IMG/VR virus record: IMGVR_UViG_3300002835_000050
Span: 50,551-114,550 of that record
DNA from: a virus
DNA length: 64,000 bases
Reading direction: 5' to 3' (one strand)
The position numbers and the translations under genes are program-made. The notes beneath the pieces are model-generated. The model did no database searches. It saw nothing but the letters and a program-made list of their open reading frames with translations, and was not told where the DNA came from. Below are positions 26,102 through 33,359 of the stretch, piece by piece (position 1 is the first letter of the stretch; the number at the start of each line of letters is the position of its first letter).

Positions 26102-26320
26102 TTACTCTAGGTTTAAATTATACTCTTCTAATATATCTCTAAGTTTTTCTCTGACTGTCTCATAAGCTGCAGGATCTTCATTATCTGGACAATATTTAAT
26201 TTTGCCTCTTAGATATTGATCTAAATCCCAAGCCAATGTCTTCCATCTACCAGCATCTAAAGCTGTTCTAGCTTCTTCTGCTTCTTCATTAGAATCAAAT
26301 GTCAGTGTTATCTTTCCCAT
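26102..26320 (-). CDS. Hypothetical protein (72 aa)
   Basis: MGKITLTFDSNEEAEEARTA followed by LDAGRWKTLAWDLDQYLRGK. The 'fd.neeaee...al.....w....wdldqylR.k.ky' pattern is common in phage proteins of unknown function (a small strand-helix-helix fold). Overlaps the upstream Cys-rich gene by 26 bases. Confidence 0.7.
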   Translation of the reverse strand: MGKITLTFDSNEEAEEARTALDAGRWKTLAWDLDQYLRGKIKYCPDNEDPAAYETVREKLRDILEEYNLNLE

Positions 26321-26519
26321 TAGTTATATCTTTTAGTTGATTCCATATGGCTTCAGCATTATCACCCCAGTACATTTCACAAGTAAACTTACCATCTTCT
26401 ATTTTACCAGGAGCTTCTGTAAAATAACTTTGTGCTATAAGACTTTTAGGAGCTGTAAACCTATAACATTTTTCTTTAACCGGACAATCTTGTCCTGAAC
26501 ACATGGATATATCAGCCAT
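26295..26519 (-). CDS. Cys-rich small protein (74 aa)
   Basis: MADISMCSGQDCPVKEKCYR has three Cys in a C-x4-C-x5-C array, and FTCEMYWGD adds a fourth, suggesting an iron-sulfur or zinc site. FTAPKSLIAQSYFTEAP lies between. The CSG.DCP.K..CYR motif recurs in phage and Bacteroidota proteins of unknown function. Confidence 0.7.
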   Translation of the reverse strand: MADISMCSGQDCPVKEKCYRFTAPKSLIAQSYFTEAPGKIEDGKFTCEMYWGDNAEAIWNQLKDITNGKDNTDI

Positions 26520-26525
26520 AATAAA

Positions 26526-26981
26526 TTATTTTAAAAATTGATAAGCCCTAGTACTTTCATCTAAACTAAAGAAGTAAGTATCTCCACTCATATCTATCAT
26601 CATATAATCAGATGCTAAGAAACTTGTTAAGAATGCAGCATCATCTTTAATATTATTTTTTACAATAGCCATTTTAAGACCTTCTGTAACTCTACCATAA
26701 GTAGTGTATTCAGTTATTCTATCTCCTTTTTTAAAAGTAATAACAAAAGTAGCATCCCCACTGTTCCCAAATTGGTAACCTTCTAACAGACTCAAAAATA
26801 AAACTATTTTATTATCTGACTTAGCTAATGATATAGCACCATCATTATCTGGATACTTAAATATAACAGTTCTAAAATCACCATCTTGTTTAAGATAGAT
26901 ATTATCTCCTATTACTGTTGTTTCTTGTGCAAAAGTTGTTAAACTTAATAACAATGTTAATGCAAATATAATCTTTTTCAT
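26526..26981 (-). CDS. Exported protein with signal peptide (151 aa)
   Basis: A clear N-terminal signal peptide (MKKIIFALTLLLSLTTFAQ) with cleavage probably after FAQ, as in many Bacteroidota exported proteins. The mature part is beta-rich (VIGDNIYLKQDGDFRTVIFK, ATFVITFKKGDRITEYTTYG). It is likely periplasmic during infection, so perhaps in superinfection exclusion or envelope modification (inference). Overlaps the upstream membrane-protein gene by 4 bases. Confidence 0.72.
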   Translation of the reverse strand: MKKIIFALTLLLSLTTFAQETTVIGDNIYLKQDGDFRTVIFKYPDNDGAISLAKSDNKIVLFLSLLEGYQFGNSGDATFVITFKKGDRITEYTTYGRVTEGLKMAIVKNNIKDDAAFLTSFLASDYMMIDMSGDTYFFSLDESTRAYQFLK

Positions 26982-27184
26982 AATTCTTTAGTTTTTTCTT
27001 GTTTATATTCTTTATAATTAATCCAGAAACCAATTGCTACTATGATATTCATACCAAAGGAAGCAATTATTTCCATAACATCTTCATACACAGTGGTCAT
27101 TAAATGAATATGACCAATAGTCCAGAATGGTATAGCCAAGTTTTGACTAATCCATACTATAGTAAATTTAAGAAAATGTTTCAT
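26978..27184 (-). CDS. Small membrane protein (68 aa)
   Basis: Two hydrophobic segments (FTIVWISQNLAIPFWTIG and IIASFGMNIIVAIGFWINY) with a charged C-terminus (KEYKQEKTKEL). It overlaps the genes on both sides. Probably an inner-membrane early protein; role unknown. Confidence 0.65.
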   Translation of the reverse strand: MKHFLKFTIVWISQNLAIPFWTIGHIHLMTTVYEDVMEIIASFGMNIIVAIGFWINYKEYKQEKTKEL

Positions 27185-27359
27185 TATAGTATTGTTCCGC
27201 TTTTAATCTTTGTAATGGATTATCTTCAGCAATCCAAGCATCAATAATCTGTTGCTTTTCCATTTCTTTGGCTTGTTGAATTATTTCTATTTGATTTAGA
27301 GTTGGATATTTTAACTCAAATAATTGTTCTGCTAACCATTCTACTGCTGTTTGTTTCAT
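27168..27359 (-). CDS. Conserved small phage protein (63 aa)
   Basis: MKQTAVEWLAEQLFELKYP ... QQAKEMEKQQIIDAWIAE ... LKAEQYYNETFS. As far as I recall, this architecture (AVEWL..QL, AKEMEK.QI..A, EQYYNETF) is widespread in small proteins of Bacteroidota phages and mobile elements. It is mostly helical. Function unknown. Confidence 0.75.
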   Translation of the reverse strand: MKQTAVEWLAEQLFELKYPTLNQIEIIQQAKEMEKQQIIDAWIAEDNPLQRLKAEQYYNETFS

Positions 27360-27418
27360 TGTTCTTGTTGTTTAGTTATACTTTTCTGTTGTTCAATTGT
27401 TATACTTTTATGTTTCAT
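27356..27418 (-). CDS. Possible 20-aa mini-ORF between small genes
   Basis: Reads MKHKSITIEQQKSITKQQEQ and links the stop of the zinc-ribbon gene to the start of the next gene with ATGA overlaps at both ends. It contains an internal repeat (AAAAGTATAAC twice). It could be a coupling peptide or a duplicated start region rather than a functional protein. Confidence 0.3.
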   Translation of the reverse strand: MKHKSITIEQQKSITKQQEQ

Positions 27419-27576
27419 TGTTCTTGTTGTTGATTATATTTTTTCATAAATTCAGTATCTTCACTAGGTAATGACATTCCTAATTCTACGTATTGGTCAA
27501 CAATATAGGATTCTTCATTACACCAAGTACATCCATGGTGACTCATTCTACTTCCACAATTTTCACATTCTTTCAT
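27415..27576 (-). CDS. Small zinc-ribbon protein (53 aa)
   Basis: MKECENCGSRMSHHGCTWCN carries CENC and CTWC, a classic four-Cys zinc ribbon, followed by EESYIVDQYVELGMSLPSED. The start overlaps the stop of the upstream gene. Probably nucleic-acid or protein binding; specific role unknown. Confidence 0.68.
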   Translation of the reverse strand: MKECENCGSRMSHHGCTWCNEESYIVDQYVELGMSLPSEDTEFMKKYNQQQEQ

Positions 27577-27794
27577 TGTTCTTTTTGTTTAAAGTAAGTA
27601 CTCCATTTCTTTTCATGAGATTCTTTGACAACTACAGCATCCAGTATATCCATATTCCCATCTTTTTCAGTAAGCTTTAATAATGTTGAGTGTATTAAGT
27701 CTACTGTAACATAATCTACAGCCAAACCAGCCATGTTTAATGCAACTAACATCAAATGCTGTTTTTCTTCATAATCAGATATTTCAACTTTCAT
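27573..27794 (-). CDS. Hypothetical protein (73 aa)
   Basis: MKVEISDYEEKQHLMLVALN followed by helical segments (YVTVDLIHSTLLKLTEKDGN) and a basic end (HEKKWSTYFKQKEQ). One of the tightly packed accessory genes; its stop overlaps the next start. Function unknown. Confidence 0.62.
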   Translation of the reverse strand: MKVEISDYEEKQHLMLVALNMAGLAVDYVTVDLIHSTLLKLTEKDGNMDILDAVVVKESHEKKWSTYFKQKEQ

Positions 27795-27795
27795 A

Positions 27796-28002
27796 CTACT
27801 CCTTTTTTAATTCTTCTTCAAGTAAAAATTTATAATGTAAAGGCAAATACATGCTAAATGTATCAAACATATCCATAACTTCTTTTTTACTATACATTCT
27901 TTCAGCTTGATATTTAACACCTTCTATAAAAGCATCAACTTGTTCAAGATCATATATTGAATCACCATATCTCCTTTTAGCTTCTTTAATATGTTCTTCC
28001 AT
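27796..28002 (-). CDS. Hypothetical protein (68 aa)
   Basis: The start MEEHIKEAKRRYGDSIY at 28002 is chosen because it follows the upstream stop by 1 base. It is a charged helical protein (DAFIEGVKYQAERMYSKKEV, FLLEEELKKE). The 'F..G..y.aE.mys..ev' segment resembles one in the neighbouring gene at 28004, suggesting related families. Function unknown. Confidence 0.6.
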   Translation of the reverse strand: MEEHIKEAKRRYGDSIYDLEQVDAFIEGVKYQAERMYSKKEVMDMFDTFSMYLPLHYKFLLEEELKKE

Positions 28003-28003
28003 C

Positions 28004-28642
28004 TTATTTCTTTTTAAATTGTTCAAGCCATTGTTTAAAATTTTTCCAAGTAAAATAATATTCTTGATGAAGCATACTTCCTCTCATATAACCCTTTTTA
28101 CCTGCTTCAAAAGATAATTTCATATCTTCCTCACTATACACCCTTTCTTCATACCGTATAGTACCATAAATAGTTGTTTTTTGTTTAGGCTCTTCTTTTG
28201 GAATGATGATTTTGTAATTATCAAACCAATGATTTTGGTATATATTTCCTGATTCATAAGGTAGTTTATAAGGTTCATTTAAAACATCAACCTTCTCACA
28301 ACTCGGATTCTTAACAAACCATTCTAAGAAATCATCATCAATAGCCTGTACACTATCTTTGATTAAATCTTGGTCTGTTGTTAGGATGATTCTTTTGCAG
28401 AAATGTGGATTTGGCTTAAAGGTATGTTTGGTTATAATATGAACATCTCCTACTGGGTCTCTATGATAAAAAGCCCCACTATTAAATATAGAACTATCGT
28501 AAGGTAATTTTTCATCAGAAGTGATGTAGATATTTTGGGCATGTAATTCATTAGCCTCTTTATCTAATACTAATTCACCATTAATAGTGTTTATCCACAA
28601 TCTACTTGGCTTATCTGTTGGTATTACATGTATGTTTTTCAT
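28004..28642 (-). CDS. Hypothetical protein (212 aa)
   Basis: IHVIPTDKPSRLWINTINGE and the following ELHAQNIYITSDEKL match the start of a phage protein family recurrent in Bacteroidota phages ('ihvlpTdkpSRL......l'). The C-terminal SEEDMKLSFEAGKKGYMRG and WLEQFKKK form a helical tail motif shared with other small genes here. Catalytic function not evident. Confidence 0.68.
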   Translation of the reverse strand: MKNIHVIPTDKPSRLWINTINGELVLDKEANELHAQNIYITSDEKLPYDSSIFNSGAFYHRDPVGDVHIITKHTFKPNPHFCKRIILTTDQDLIKDSVQAIDDDFLEWFVKNPSCEKVDVLNEPYKLPYESGNIYQNHWFDNYKIIIPKEEPKQKTTIYGTIRYEERVYSEEDMKLSFEAGKKGYMRGSMLHQEYYFTWKNFKQWLEQFKKK

Positions 28643-28953
28643 ATCAAATCTTTTAAAAGGTTATGTTTTCTAGTTCTATGTCTTTTCATAGTTTCATTCC
28701 ATTCTTTACCTCCTTTATAATAAACTTTAGAACCTCCACGGGCAGCTCTATTCTCTAAATCCCTTTCTTTTTTCTTAGGGTCTTGTATAAAAGTTATAAG
28801 TCTTCTGGAAACTTTAAACATAGCAGCTATTTTTCTTTGACTAAGTCCTTGTTGAGTCCAATATAAAACCATTTCTCTTTGACAAGGTAATAGTTTAACT
28901 CTTTTATCTAAAAAAGGAGAATCAAGCTTTAACTTTTCAGTTTTATAAGGCAT
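28639..28953 (-). CDS. HTH protein (104 aa)
   Basis: LLPCQREMVLYWTQQGLSQR followed by KIAAMFKVSRRLITFIQDPK is a good helix-turn-helix of the sigma-70 region 4/HTH_23 kind. The C-terminus is very basic (MKRHRTRKHNLLKDLI). It may regulate phage genes or accompany a nuclease. Its start overlaps the upstream stop by 1 base. Confidence 0.7.
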   Translation of the reverse strand: MPYKTEKLKLDSPFLDKRVKLLPCQREMVLYWTQQGLSQRKIAAMFKVSRRLITFIQDPKKKERDLENRAARGGSKVYYKGGKEWNETMKRHRTRKHNLLKDLI

Positions 28954-29486
28954 TATATCTTTTTAAGTATTAAACATCCTTCTGAGTCTAGTTTAGGCTT
29001 ATCTCCAGGTATACAAACACCTTTTTTGTCTATACCATCACAGTTAGGATCAAGACATTCCATCTCAATCTCAACTTCAATTTCTGTTGGTTGTTGGAGG
29101 GATTGGATAATTTGATTTCCTTCTTGAAAATCTAAGTCTTGATGATAAGGATAACCTCTTATAAAAGAATCTGCTAATTTATGTAAAGATTTTAGAAGAT
29201 CTTTCTCACTAAACTTTTTATCTTCTAACAACTCTAAAGCTTTTTTGAACCCTTCAATATATGAAGAACTGAACCCGTAGAAGTTACCTACTTTTGAAGT
29301 AAATTCTTTACTTAATTCAGCATTTGCATAATTAACAGCCAACTCTTCCAAGTCATACCCACGTTCAATTGCTTGACAGTTTTTAATAGATAGCTTTTGA
29401 AACCAATCAAGTGATGATGCAATTTTAGAATCATCTTCACCGTATAAATCCCACCTATTTAATCTTTTTACTAATTTGCCTTTCAT
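28953..29486 (-). CDS. Hypothetical protein (177 aa)
   Basis: The helical N-terminal two-thirds (FSEKDLLKSLHKLADSFIRG) is followed by a Gln/Glu-rich stretch (PTEIEVEIEMECLDPNC) and a C-terminal Cys/Gly region (NCDGIDKKGVCIPGDKPKLD). A single domain with a possible metal site at the end. Function unknown. Confidence 0.62.
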   Translation of the reverse strand: MKGKLVKRLNRWDLYGEDDSKIASSLDWFQKLSIKNCQAIERGYDLEELAVNYANAELSKEFTSKVGNFYGFSSSYIEGFKKALELLEDKKFSEKDLLKSLHKLADSFIRGYPYHQDLDFQEGNQIIQSLQQPTEIEVEIEMECLDPNCDGIDKKGVCIPGDKPKLDSEGCLILKKI

Positions 29487-29497
29487 ATTATTCTAAG

Positions 29498-29704
29498 TTA
29501 TTTATTAAAATGGATTAAGAAGCTTATTTTCCTTTTAATTGTAGGATACTCACTTAATAACCATAAAACTAAGTCATCTTGTTCTGAATCATCAATATGG
29601 AACTCTCCATAAGTATTTAACTTGTGTCCTTGTAACACTTCATTTTGTTGTAAATGCTCAGGAATCTCTGATAATTTAATTACTGCTTTTGTTATATATT
29701 TCAT
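29498..29704 (-). CDS. Hypothetical protein (68 aa)
   Basis: MKYITKAVIKLSEIPEHLQQ ... GEFHIDDSEQDDLVLWLLSE. Small mixed-fold protein, no known motif. It begins 1 base after the upstream zinc-finger ORF and belongs to the same tightly packed cluster. Function unknown. Confidence 0.58.
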   Translation of the reverse strand: MKYITKAVIKLSEIPEHLQQNEVLQGHKLNTYGEFHIDDSEQDDLVLWLLSEYPTIKRKISFLIHFNK

Positions 29705-29705
29705 A

Positions 29706-29840
29706 CTACTTCTTTTTTTTAACTAAAGGATTAGCTTTTTCTAAACAATCATTACATACCCAAACTCCAATCTCTTGCATTTCAGATTTAACTTTATCTA
29801 AATGACAATAGTAACAATTCTTTTTTACTTCTTTTTCCAT
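29706..29840 (-). CDS. Small zinc-finger protein (44 aa)
   Basis: MEKEVKKNCYYCHLDKVKSE ... VWVCNDCLEKANPL: a CYYC/CNDC pair typical of a compact zinc ribbon, with a Lys-rich tail. It ends with TAG, showing that TAG is a genuine stop here. Function unknown. Confidence 0.6.
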   Translation of the reverse strand: MEKEVKKNCYYCHLDKVKSEMQEIGVWVCNDCLEKANPLVKKKK

Positions 29841-29841
29841 C

Positions 29842-30258
29842 TTAGTTTGTTTTTGTTTCAACAAGTTCAATTAGTTTGTCAAGACATTCAAGTTCTGCTT
29901 CTTCATAAGTATCAAAGTCAACTATATGTTCCCAATAATTTACGGACTCAGGGTGTTTTAAAAAACCTATTTTATTATTACCGTATGAATATCTGTGAAC
30001 TACTTTACCTTTAAATCTATCATATCTAGATTGTATGAAAGAAGGGATCTCATACTCCTCTCTAAACCATCTAAATGCTTGTTGGAATGTTGGTCTTGAT
30101 GTCCAATTTAAAAATGAAGTATTATAGTCCCAACCCTCTATTGTTAAAACATCAGAAAGCATAGGCTTATTTTCGCCATAATAAGTTAAGCATCTTTCTT
30201 TAAATCCAAGTGCTTTGAGCTTTGAAGCCTGCTCATAAGGTATAAATTCTTTTTCCAT
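29842..30258 (-). CDS. Hypothetical protein (138 aa)
   Basis: EKEFIPYEQASKLKALGFKE starts a pattern common in Bacteroidota phages ('f..y..A..Lk.lGF.e....y......'). WTSRPTFQQAFRWFREEYEI and the C-terminal EAELECLDKLIELVETK continue it. Conserved but uncharacterised. Confidence 0.72.
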   Translation of the reverse strand: MEKEFIPYEQASKLKALGFKERCLTYYGENKPMLSDVLTIEGWDYNTSFLNWTSRPTFQQAFRWFREEYEIPSFIQSRYDRFKGKVVHRYSYGNNKIGFLKHPESVNYWEHIVDFDTYEEAELECLDKLIELVETKTN

Positions 30259-30259
30259 T

Positions 30260-30346
30260 TTATTTTGATTTATTTATTCTTTTACCTACATTATATCCTG
30301 CCCAAAACCAAAGTATAAAGCCTATATGTGATAATATTAATACCAT
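30260..30346 (-). CDS. Mini membrane peptide (28 aa)
   Basis: MVLILSHIGFILWFWAGYNV GKRINKSK in two parts: one hydrophobic helix and a basic tail. Its stop lies 1 base before the next start, inside the repeated AAATCAGAATAA-type junction. Small size keeps confidence modest. Confidence 0.42.
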   Translation of the reverse strand: MVLILSHIGFILWFWAGYNVGKRINKSK

Positions 30347-30357
30347 CTTATTCTGAT

Positions 30358-30450
30358 TTAAGATTTATATACTCTGTACAGCGCATAGATTCCAAAAAGA
30401 GTAAGACATATTATTGCTACTAATTTGGTCATTTGAATTATATCTTCCAT
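30358..30450 (-). CDS. Mini membrane peptide (30 aa)
   Basis: MEDIIQMTKLVAIICLTLFG followed by IYALYRVYKS, a single transmembrane helix with a short basic end. It is preceded by the same repeated leader as its neighbours, which supports it as a translated unit. Confidence 0.42.
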   Translation of the reverse strand: MEDIIQMTKLVAIICLTLFGIYALYRVYKS

Positions 30451-30461
30451 TTTATTCTGAT

Positions 30462-30632
30462 TTATAGATTAATTTTTCTAATATAAACAACTCTACCTCT
30501 ACCTACATTTAACTTTTGTAAAACATCCTCTTCACTGTGTGCCCATAATGTAGTTGTTGTGTACTCTACTTCTATAGGCATTGTGTATGATAACCCTCCA
30601 AGTGATGTCCAATATTTTATTTCATACTTCAT
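30462..30632 (-). CDS. Small protein (56 aa)
   Basis: MKYEIKYWTSLGGLSYTMPI ..., strand-rich, then SEEDVLQKLNVGRGRVVYIR. The 'y...w.......l.a.seedv...l' arrangement resembles small phage proteins of unknown function. Its start is in the repeated junction motif. Confidence 0.55.
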   Translation of the reverse strand: MKYEIKYWTSLGGLSYTMPIEVEYTTTTLWAHSEEDVLQKLNVGRGRVVYIRKINL

Positions 30633-30633
30633 C

Positions 30634-30849
30634 TTATTCTGATTTAGTTTTGTTGTATAAATGTTCTAGATACTCTTTCTTTTCTGGATTATCTACATTA
30701 CTCCAATCAACTAATTGTTCTTCTGTAGTTGCTTTAGCCGTTTGAATATATCCAGGTAAACTGTTATTCTCTTCTACTGCAGTAGCTACAATCATAGCAA
30801 TTATAATAACACCAAAGTACCATTTGTATAATTCAATCTCCTTCTTCAT
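30634..30849 (-). CDS. Small membrane-anchored protein (71 aa)
   Basis: An N-terminal transmembrane helix (KWYFGVIIIAMIVATAV) after a charged start, then a polar acidic region ending EYLEHLYNKTKSE. It ends K-S-E then stop in the repeated junction AAATCAGAATAAGATG. Function unknown. Confidence 0.58.
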   Translation of the reverse strand: MKKEIELYKWYFGVIIIAMIVATAVEENNSLPGYIQTAKATTEEQLVDWSNVDNPEKKEYLEHLYNKTKSE

Positions 30850-30851
30850 TA

Positions 30852-31133
30852 TTAGTTCCTGTAAAGTTTGGCAATTCTTTTTTGTTCTTGCTCTCTCTTC
30901 TCAAAATCCTCTCTAAGACAATTTTTGAAGTTTCTTTCAGTGAGCTCAATCTTTTTGATCTCTTCTGGATCCTCAATATCAAGTAAGATATTTTTTCTTT
31001 TTTCTTTTTCATACAATTCCCAGTTATAAATTTCCATTTGTTTCATTTCAGACATTTCTCCAATAGTTAAACCTTCTGGTATGCCATCATTAGCTTCCAT
31101 GACCTGCATGTAGACTTCTTTCATTCTTCCCAT
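30852..31133 (-). CDS. Hypothetical protein (93 aa)
   Basis: Highly charged helical protein (YEKEKRKNILLDIEDPEEIK, FEKREQEQKRIAKLYRN). Overlaps the HTH gene upstream by 13 bases. No known domain. Confidence 0.6.
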   Translation of the reverse strand: MGRMKEVYMQVMEANDGIPEGLTIGEMSEMKQMEIYNWELYEKEKRKNILLDIEDPEEIKKIELTERNFKNCLREDFEKREQEQKRIAKLYRN

Positions 31134-31561
31134 TCTAAACCTTTTTTAATTAATTCTCTAATTGCAGTATGCATATACATATCATTTTTATCAGCATACA
31201 TCTTTACTTGGCCATATAACATTTGATCCAAACTTAACATGACTTTGCTTCTTTGCTTAAGCTTAGATTTTATATTAGGTTCAGGAAAAGTAAATGGAAA
31301 TAACTTTTGTACTTCTGTAGTATTCTTAATGAATGTACCATCTTGCAATAACAACAAGAAATAAGGAATCTTTTTAGATATGTTTATTGTACTTCTATCA
31401 ATTTTAAATATAAAACCTAACTCATCTTCAGTTAAATTAAACTTATAAAACATTAAGGCTAGTAAATAGTTTCTATTATCTAAGTAGTTTCTTTTTCTTG
31501 TTTTCTTGATTATAAACACATTGGTTAAATAATCCCGGACATCTGTTTCTGTATAACTCAT
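31121..31561 (-). CDS. DNA-binding protein with HTH and RHH-like regions (146 aa)
   Basis: RNYLLALMFYKFNLTEDELG and FIFKIDRSTINISKKIPYFL resemble a DnaA-type or general phage HTH (tE.elg..f..dRSTi). The C-terminal part, SKVMLSLDQMLYGQVKMYAD then HTAIRELIKKGLEW, looks like a ribbon-helix-helix. Likely a transcription or replication regulator of the accessory cluster. Its start overlaps the upstream stop (ATGA). Confidence 0.65.
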   Translation of the reverse strand: MSYTETDVRDYLTNVFIIKKTRKRNYLDNRNYLLALMFYKFNLTEDELGFIFKIDRSTINISKKIPYFLLLLQDGTFIKNTTEVQKLFPFTFPEPNIKSKLKQRSKVMLSLDQMLYGQVKMYADKNDMYMHTAIRELIKKGLEWEE

Positions 31562-31725
31562 AAGAAAAACGGAAATAATAGCCCTTTAAATTCAGATACT
31601 AAGGCCCCAATAGTAATTGTATTTAAGAAGCTATGATCATGAGACCATAACCACATAAAATACAATGTCATTATTTGAGACAGCACAACATATAGCCATA
31701 CTGCTCCTATAAACATTTTTTCCAT
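31558..31725 (-). CDS. Small membrane protein (55 aa)
   Basis: A hydrophobic N-terminal half (GAVWLYVVLSQIMTLYFMWL) and a hydrophobic C-terminal half (LNTITIGALVSEFKGLLFPF), so one or two membrane helices. ATGA overlap with the HTH gene downstream. Function unknown. Confidence 0.5.
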   Translation of the reverse strand: MEKMFIGAVWLYVVLSQIMTLYFMWLWSHDHSFLNTITIGALVSEFKGLLFPFFL

Positions 31726-31741
31726 AAAATTTGATTTTTAA

Positions 31742-32014
31742 TTAGACAGCTAGTTCTTCTTCAATTAACTCTTCTTCCTCTACTGCATTTTCTAATGATT
31801 GATCTATTAAGATACCAAATCTATCAGCATCATAATACTCATAAGGAAAAGAATTTTTAGATAAAGATACTTCTTTAAGAAGATATCCAAACTTACCTGC
31901 TTGGATACCCATTTTTACTGTTTCAGTAACAGTATAGATAGTGCCTTCCTTAATCCACTCATTTTGAGGAATCTTAACTGGCTTTTTAGTATCATTAATG
32001 CATATGACTTTCAT
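31742..32014 (-). CDS. Hypothetical protein (90 aa)
   Basis: MKVICINDTKKPVKIPQNEW ... WIKEGTIYTVTETVKMGIQA ... LLKEVSL. This beta-barrel-like pattern ('vvcind..kp......ikeG..YtV.........g..l.Ei') is common in phage genomes. Acidic tail. Overlaps the ClpS-like gene by 20 bases. Confidence 0.7.
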   Translation of the reverse strand: MKVICINDTKKPVKIPQNEWIKEGTIYTVTETVKMGIQAGKFGYLLKEVSLSKNSFPYEYYDADRFGILIDQSLENAVEEEELIEEELAV

Positions 32015-32249
32015 GTTCTTCTACAGTAACTTTAAGTCCCAAAGATACTAAATCTTCACTTATAGTTTGCATATCATACCATGAACCATTTTTTATATGA
32101 CATTTACCGTTACTATGTGTAATTAATGCACACTGCTCAGCTTGAATAGGATCATGATTACATAATTTAATCAAGCAAGCCATAACATAAGGAAAATCAT
32201 TTATGTCATCATTGTGCATTATAAGTTTGTGTGTATCAGATATATCCAT
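31995..32249 (-). CDS. clpS: ClpS-like N-degron adaptor
   Basis: 84 aa, the length of a ClpS core. HKLIMHNDDINDFPYVMACL has the N-end-binding NDD (N13-D14-D15) with N17 at the next pocket position, and ITHSNGKCHIKNGSWYDMQT has the pocket His (H45) and the GK strand. The C-terminal LVSLGLKVTVEEHE matches the last strand. ClpS delivers N-degron substrates to ClpAP/ClpCP. A phage version could redirect or jam the host protease. The N-terminal tail needed to reach the unfoldase is almost absent (about 6 residues before the core), which may favour an inhibitory role. Confidence 0.82.
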   Translation of the reverse strand: MDISDTHKLIMHNDDINDFPYVMACLIKLCNHDPIQAEQCALITHSNGKCHIKNGSWYDMQTISEDLVSLGLKVTVEEHESHMH

Positions 32250-32266
32250 ATAACTAATATAATAAA

Positions 32267-33358
32267 TTATAATGTAATGTTAAAGTTTTTCCAGAGTATT
32301 TTACTTTGGTCAAATCCTTCTAGAGCATCTTTTACCCATTTTTCATCTACAGTGTCTTTATAACATAAAATGTGGATAATAGCTTTATCATCAGGATTTA
32401 ATCTGAGAAGCCGCCCGATGCGCTGACTGGCCTTACGCTCATTACCATAAGCATGCATGATAATACCTTGTTTTAAATCTGGTATGTTTATACCTTCATT
32501 TAACTGCAGAACAGTTGAAAGTTTATTAATCTTACCATTTTTAAATAAATCTAAGTTTACCTCAGATTGGGTATTATTACTATGATAACTATAATTACAT
32601 AGTTTATCAGCTTGATCTTGAGTATTAGCAAACAGAATACATTTACTTTGGATGTCTTCAAATAATTTTTTAGCATAGTGCTCTTTACTTGGATACTCCA
32701 TCATAGCTTTCATTCTCATAACTCTCATAATATGTACTGGACCAGAACCTGTTTCTAGTCTATTACACCAGTAACTATAGTTCTGAACTTCAGATGTCAT
32801 AAATGATCTGTTCTTCATATTAACTGGAAAGTTCTTCTGATTACTTAAGTAAAGCTCATGTACAATGATTTGATAATCATTTAAGATACCGTTCTCAATA
32901 GCTTCATCTGCTTTAAAAGTATATGCTACAGGACAGAATTCATGTACTAACTTACCTTTTTCTGAATCTTTATATCTAGGTGGAGTACCCGTTAAACCTA
33001 GTACTTTACCTTTATATAATTGCAAAAATCCCCGGTGACTATCAAGTAATGAATGACATTCATCTAGACATACAATATCAAAGTCTTTTGGATCTTTCTT
33101 ATTCAGACTTAAGTAAGTAGTAAATACTATTCTACCTAATAAATGATGCATATTAAACTTTTCAGCATCATCTTTCCATGACTGAAATATTGCTTTTTTA
33201 GGAGCAACTACCAGTATTCTCATTAGTGGTGTACTGTTTCTCTCAATATAGTTTAGGCCAACAAGGGTCTTACCGACCCCTGTGCCTAAACAGATTGAAC
33301 TTCTTTGTTTACTATCAGTAGCAGCTAATGCTTCTAGTTGTATGTCTTGTCTGTCCAT
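32267..33358 (-). CDS. Superfamily II helicase (UvsW/DEAD-like)
   Basis: 363 aa. Motif I SICLGTGVGKTLVGL, motif II DIVCLDECHSLLD (DECH), motif III VLGLTGTPPRY, a motif IV region KCILFANTQDQADKL, and motif VI SQRIGRLLRLNPDD. Compact, with no accessory domains. Likely a branch-migration or annealing helicase such as UvsW, acting with the PolB module. One base separates it from the ParB-like gene. Confidence 0.88.
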   Translation of the reverse strand: MDRQDIQLEALAATDSKQRSSICLGTGVGKTLVGLNYIERNSTPLMRILVVAPKKAIFQSWKDDAEKFNMHHLLGRIVFTTYLSLNKKDPKDFDIVCLDECHSLLDSHRGFLQLYKGKVLGLTGTPPRYKDSEKGKLVHEFCPVAYTFKADEAIENGILNDYQIIVHELYLSNQKNFPVNMKNRSFMTSEVQNYSYWCNRLETGSGPVHIMRVMRMKAMMEYPSKEHYAKKLFEDIQSKCILFANTQDQADKLCNYSYHSNNTQSEVNLDLFKNGKINKLSTVLQLNEGINIPDLKQGIIMHAYGNERKASQRIGRLLRLNPDDKAIIHILCYKDTVDEKWVKDALEGFDQSKILWKNFNITL

Positions 33359-33359
33359 G

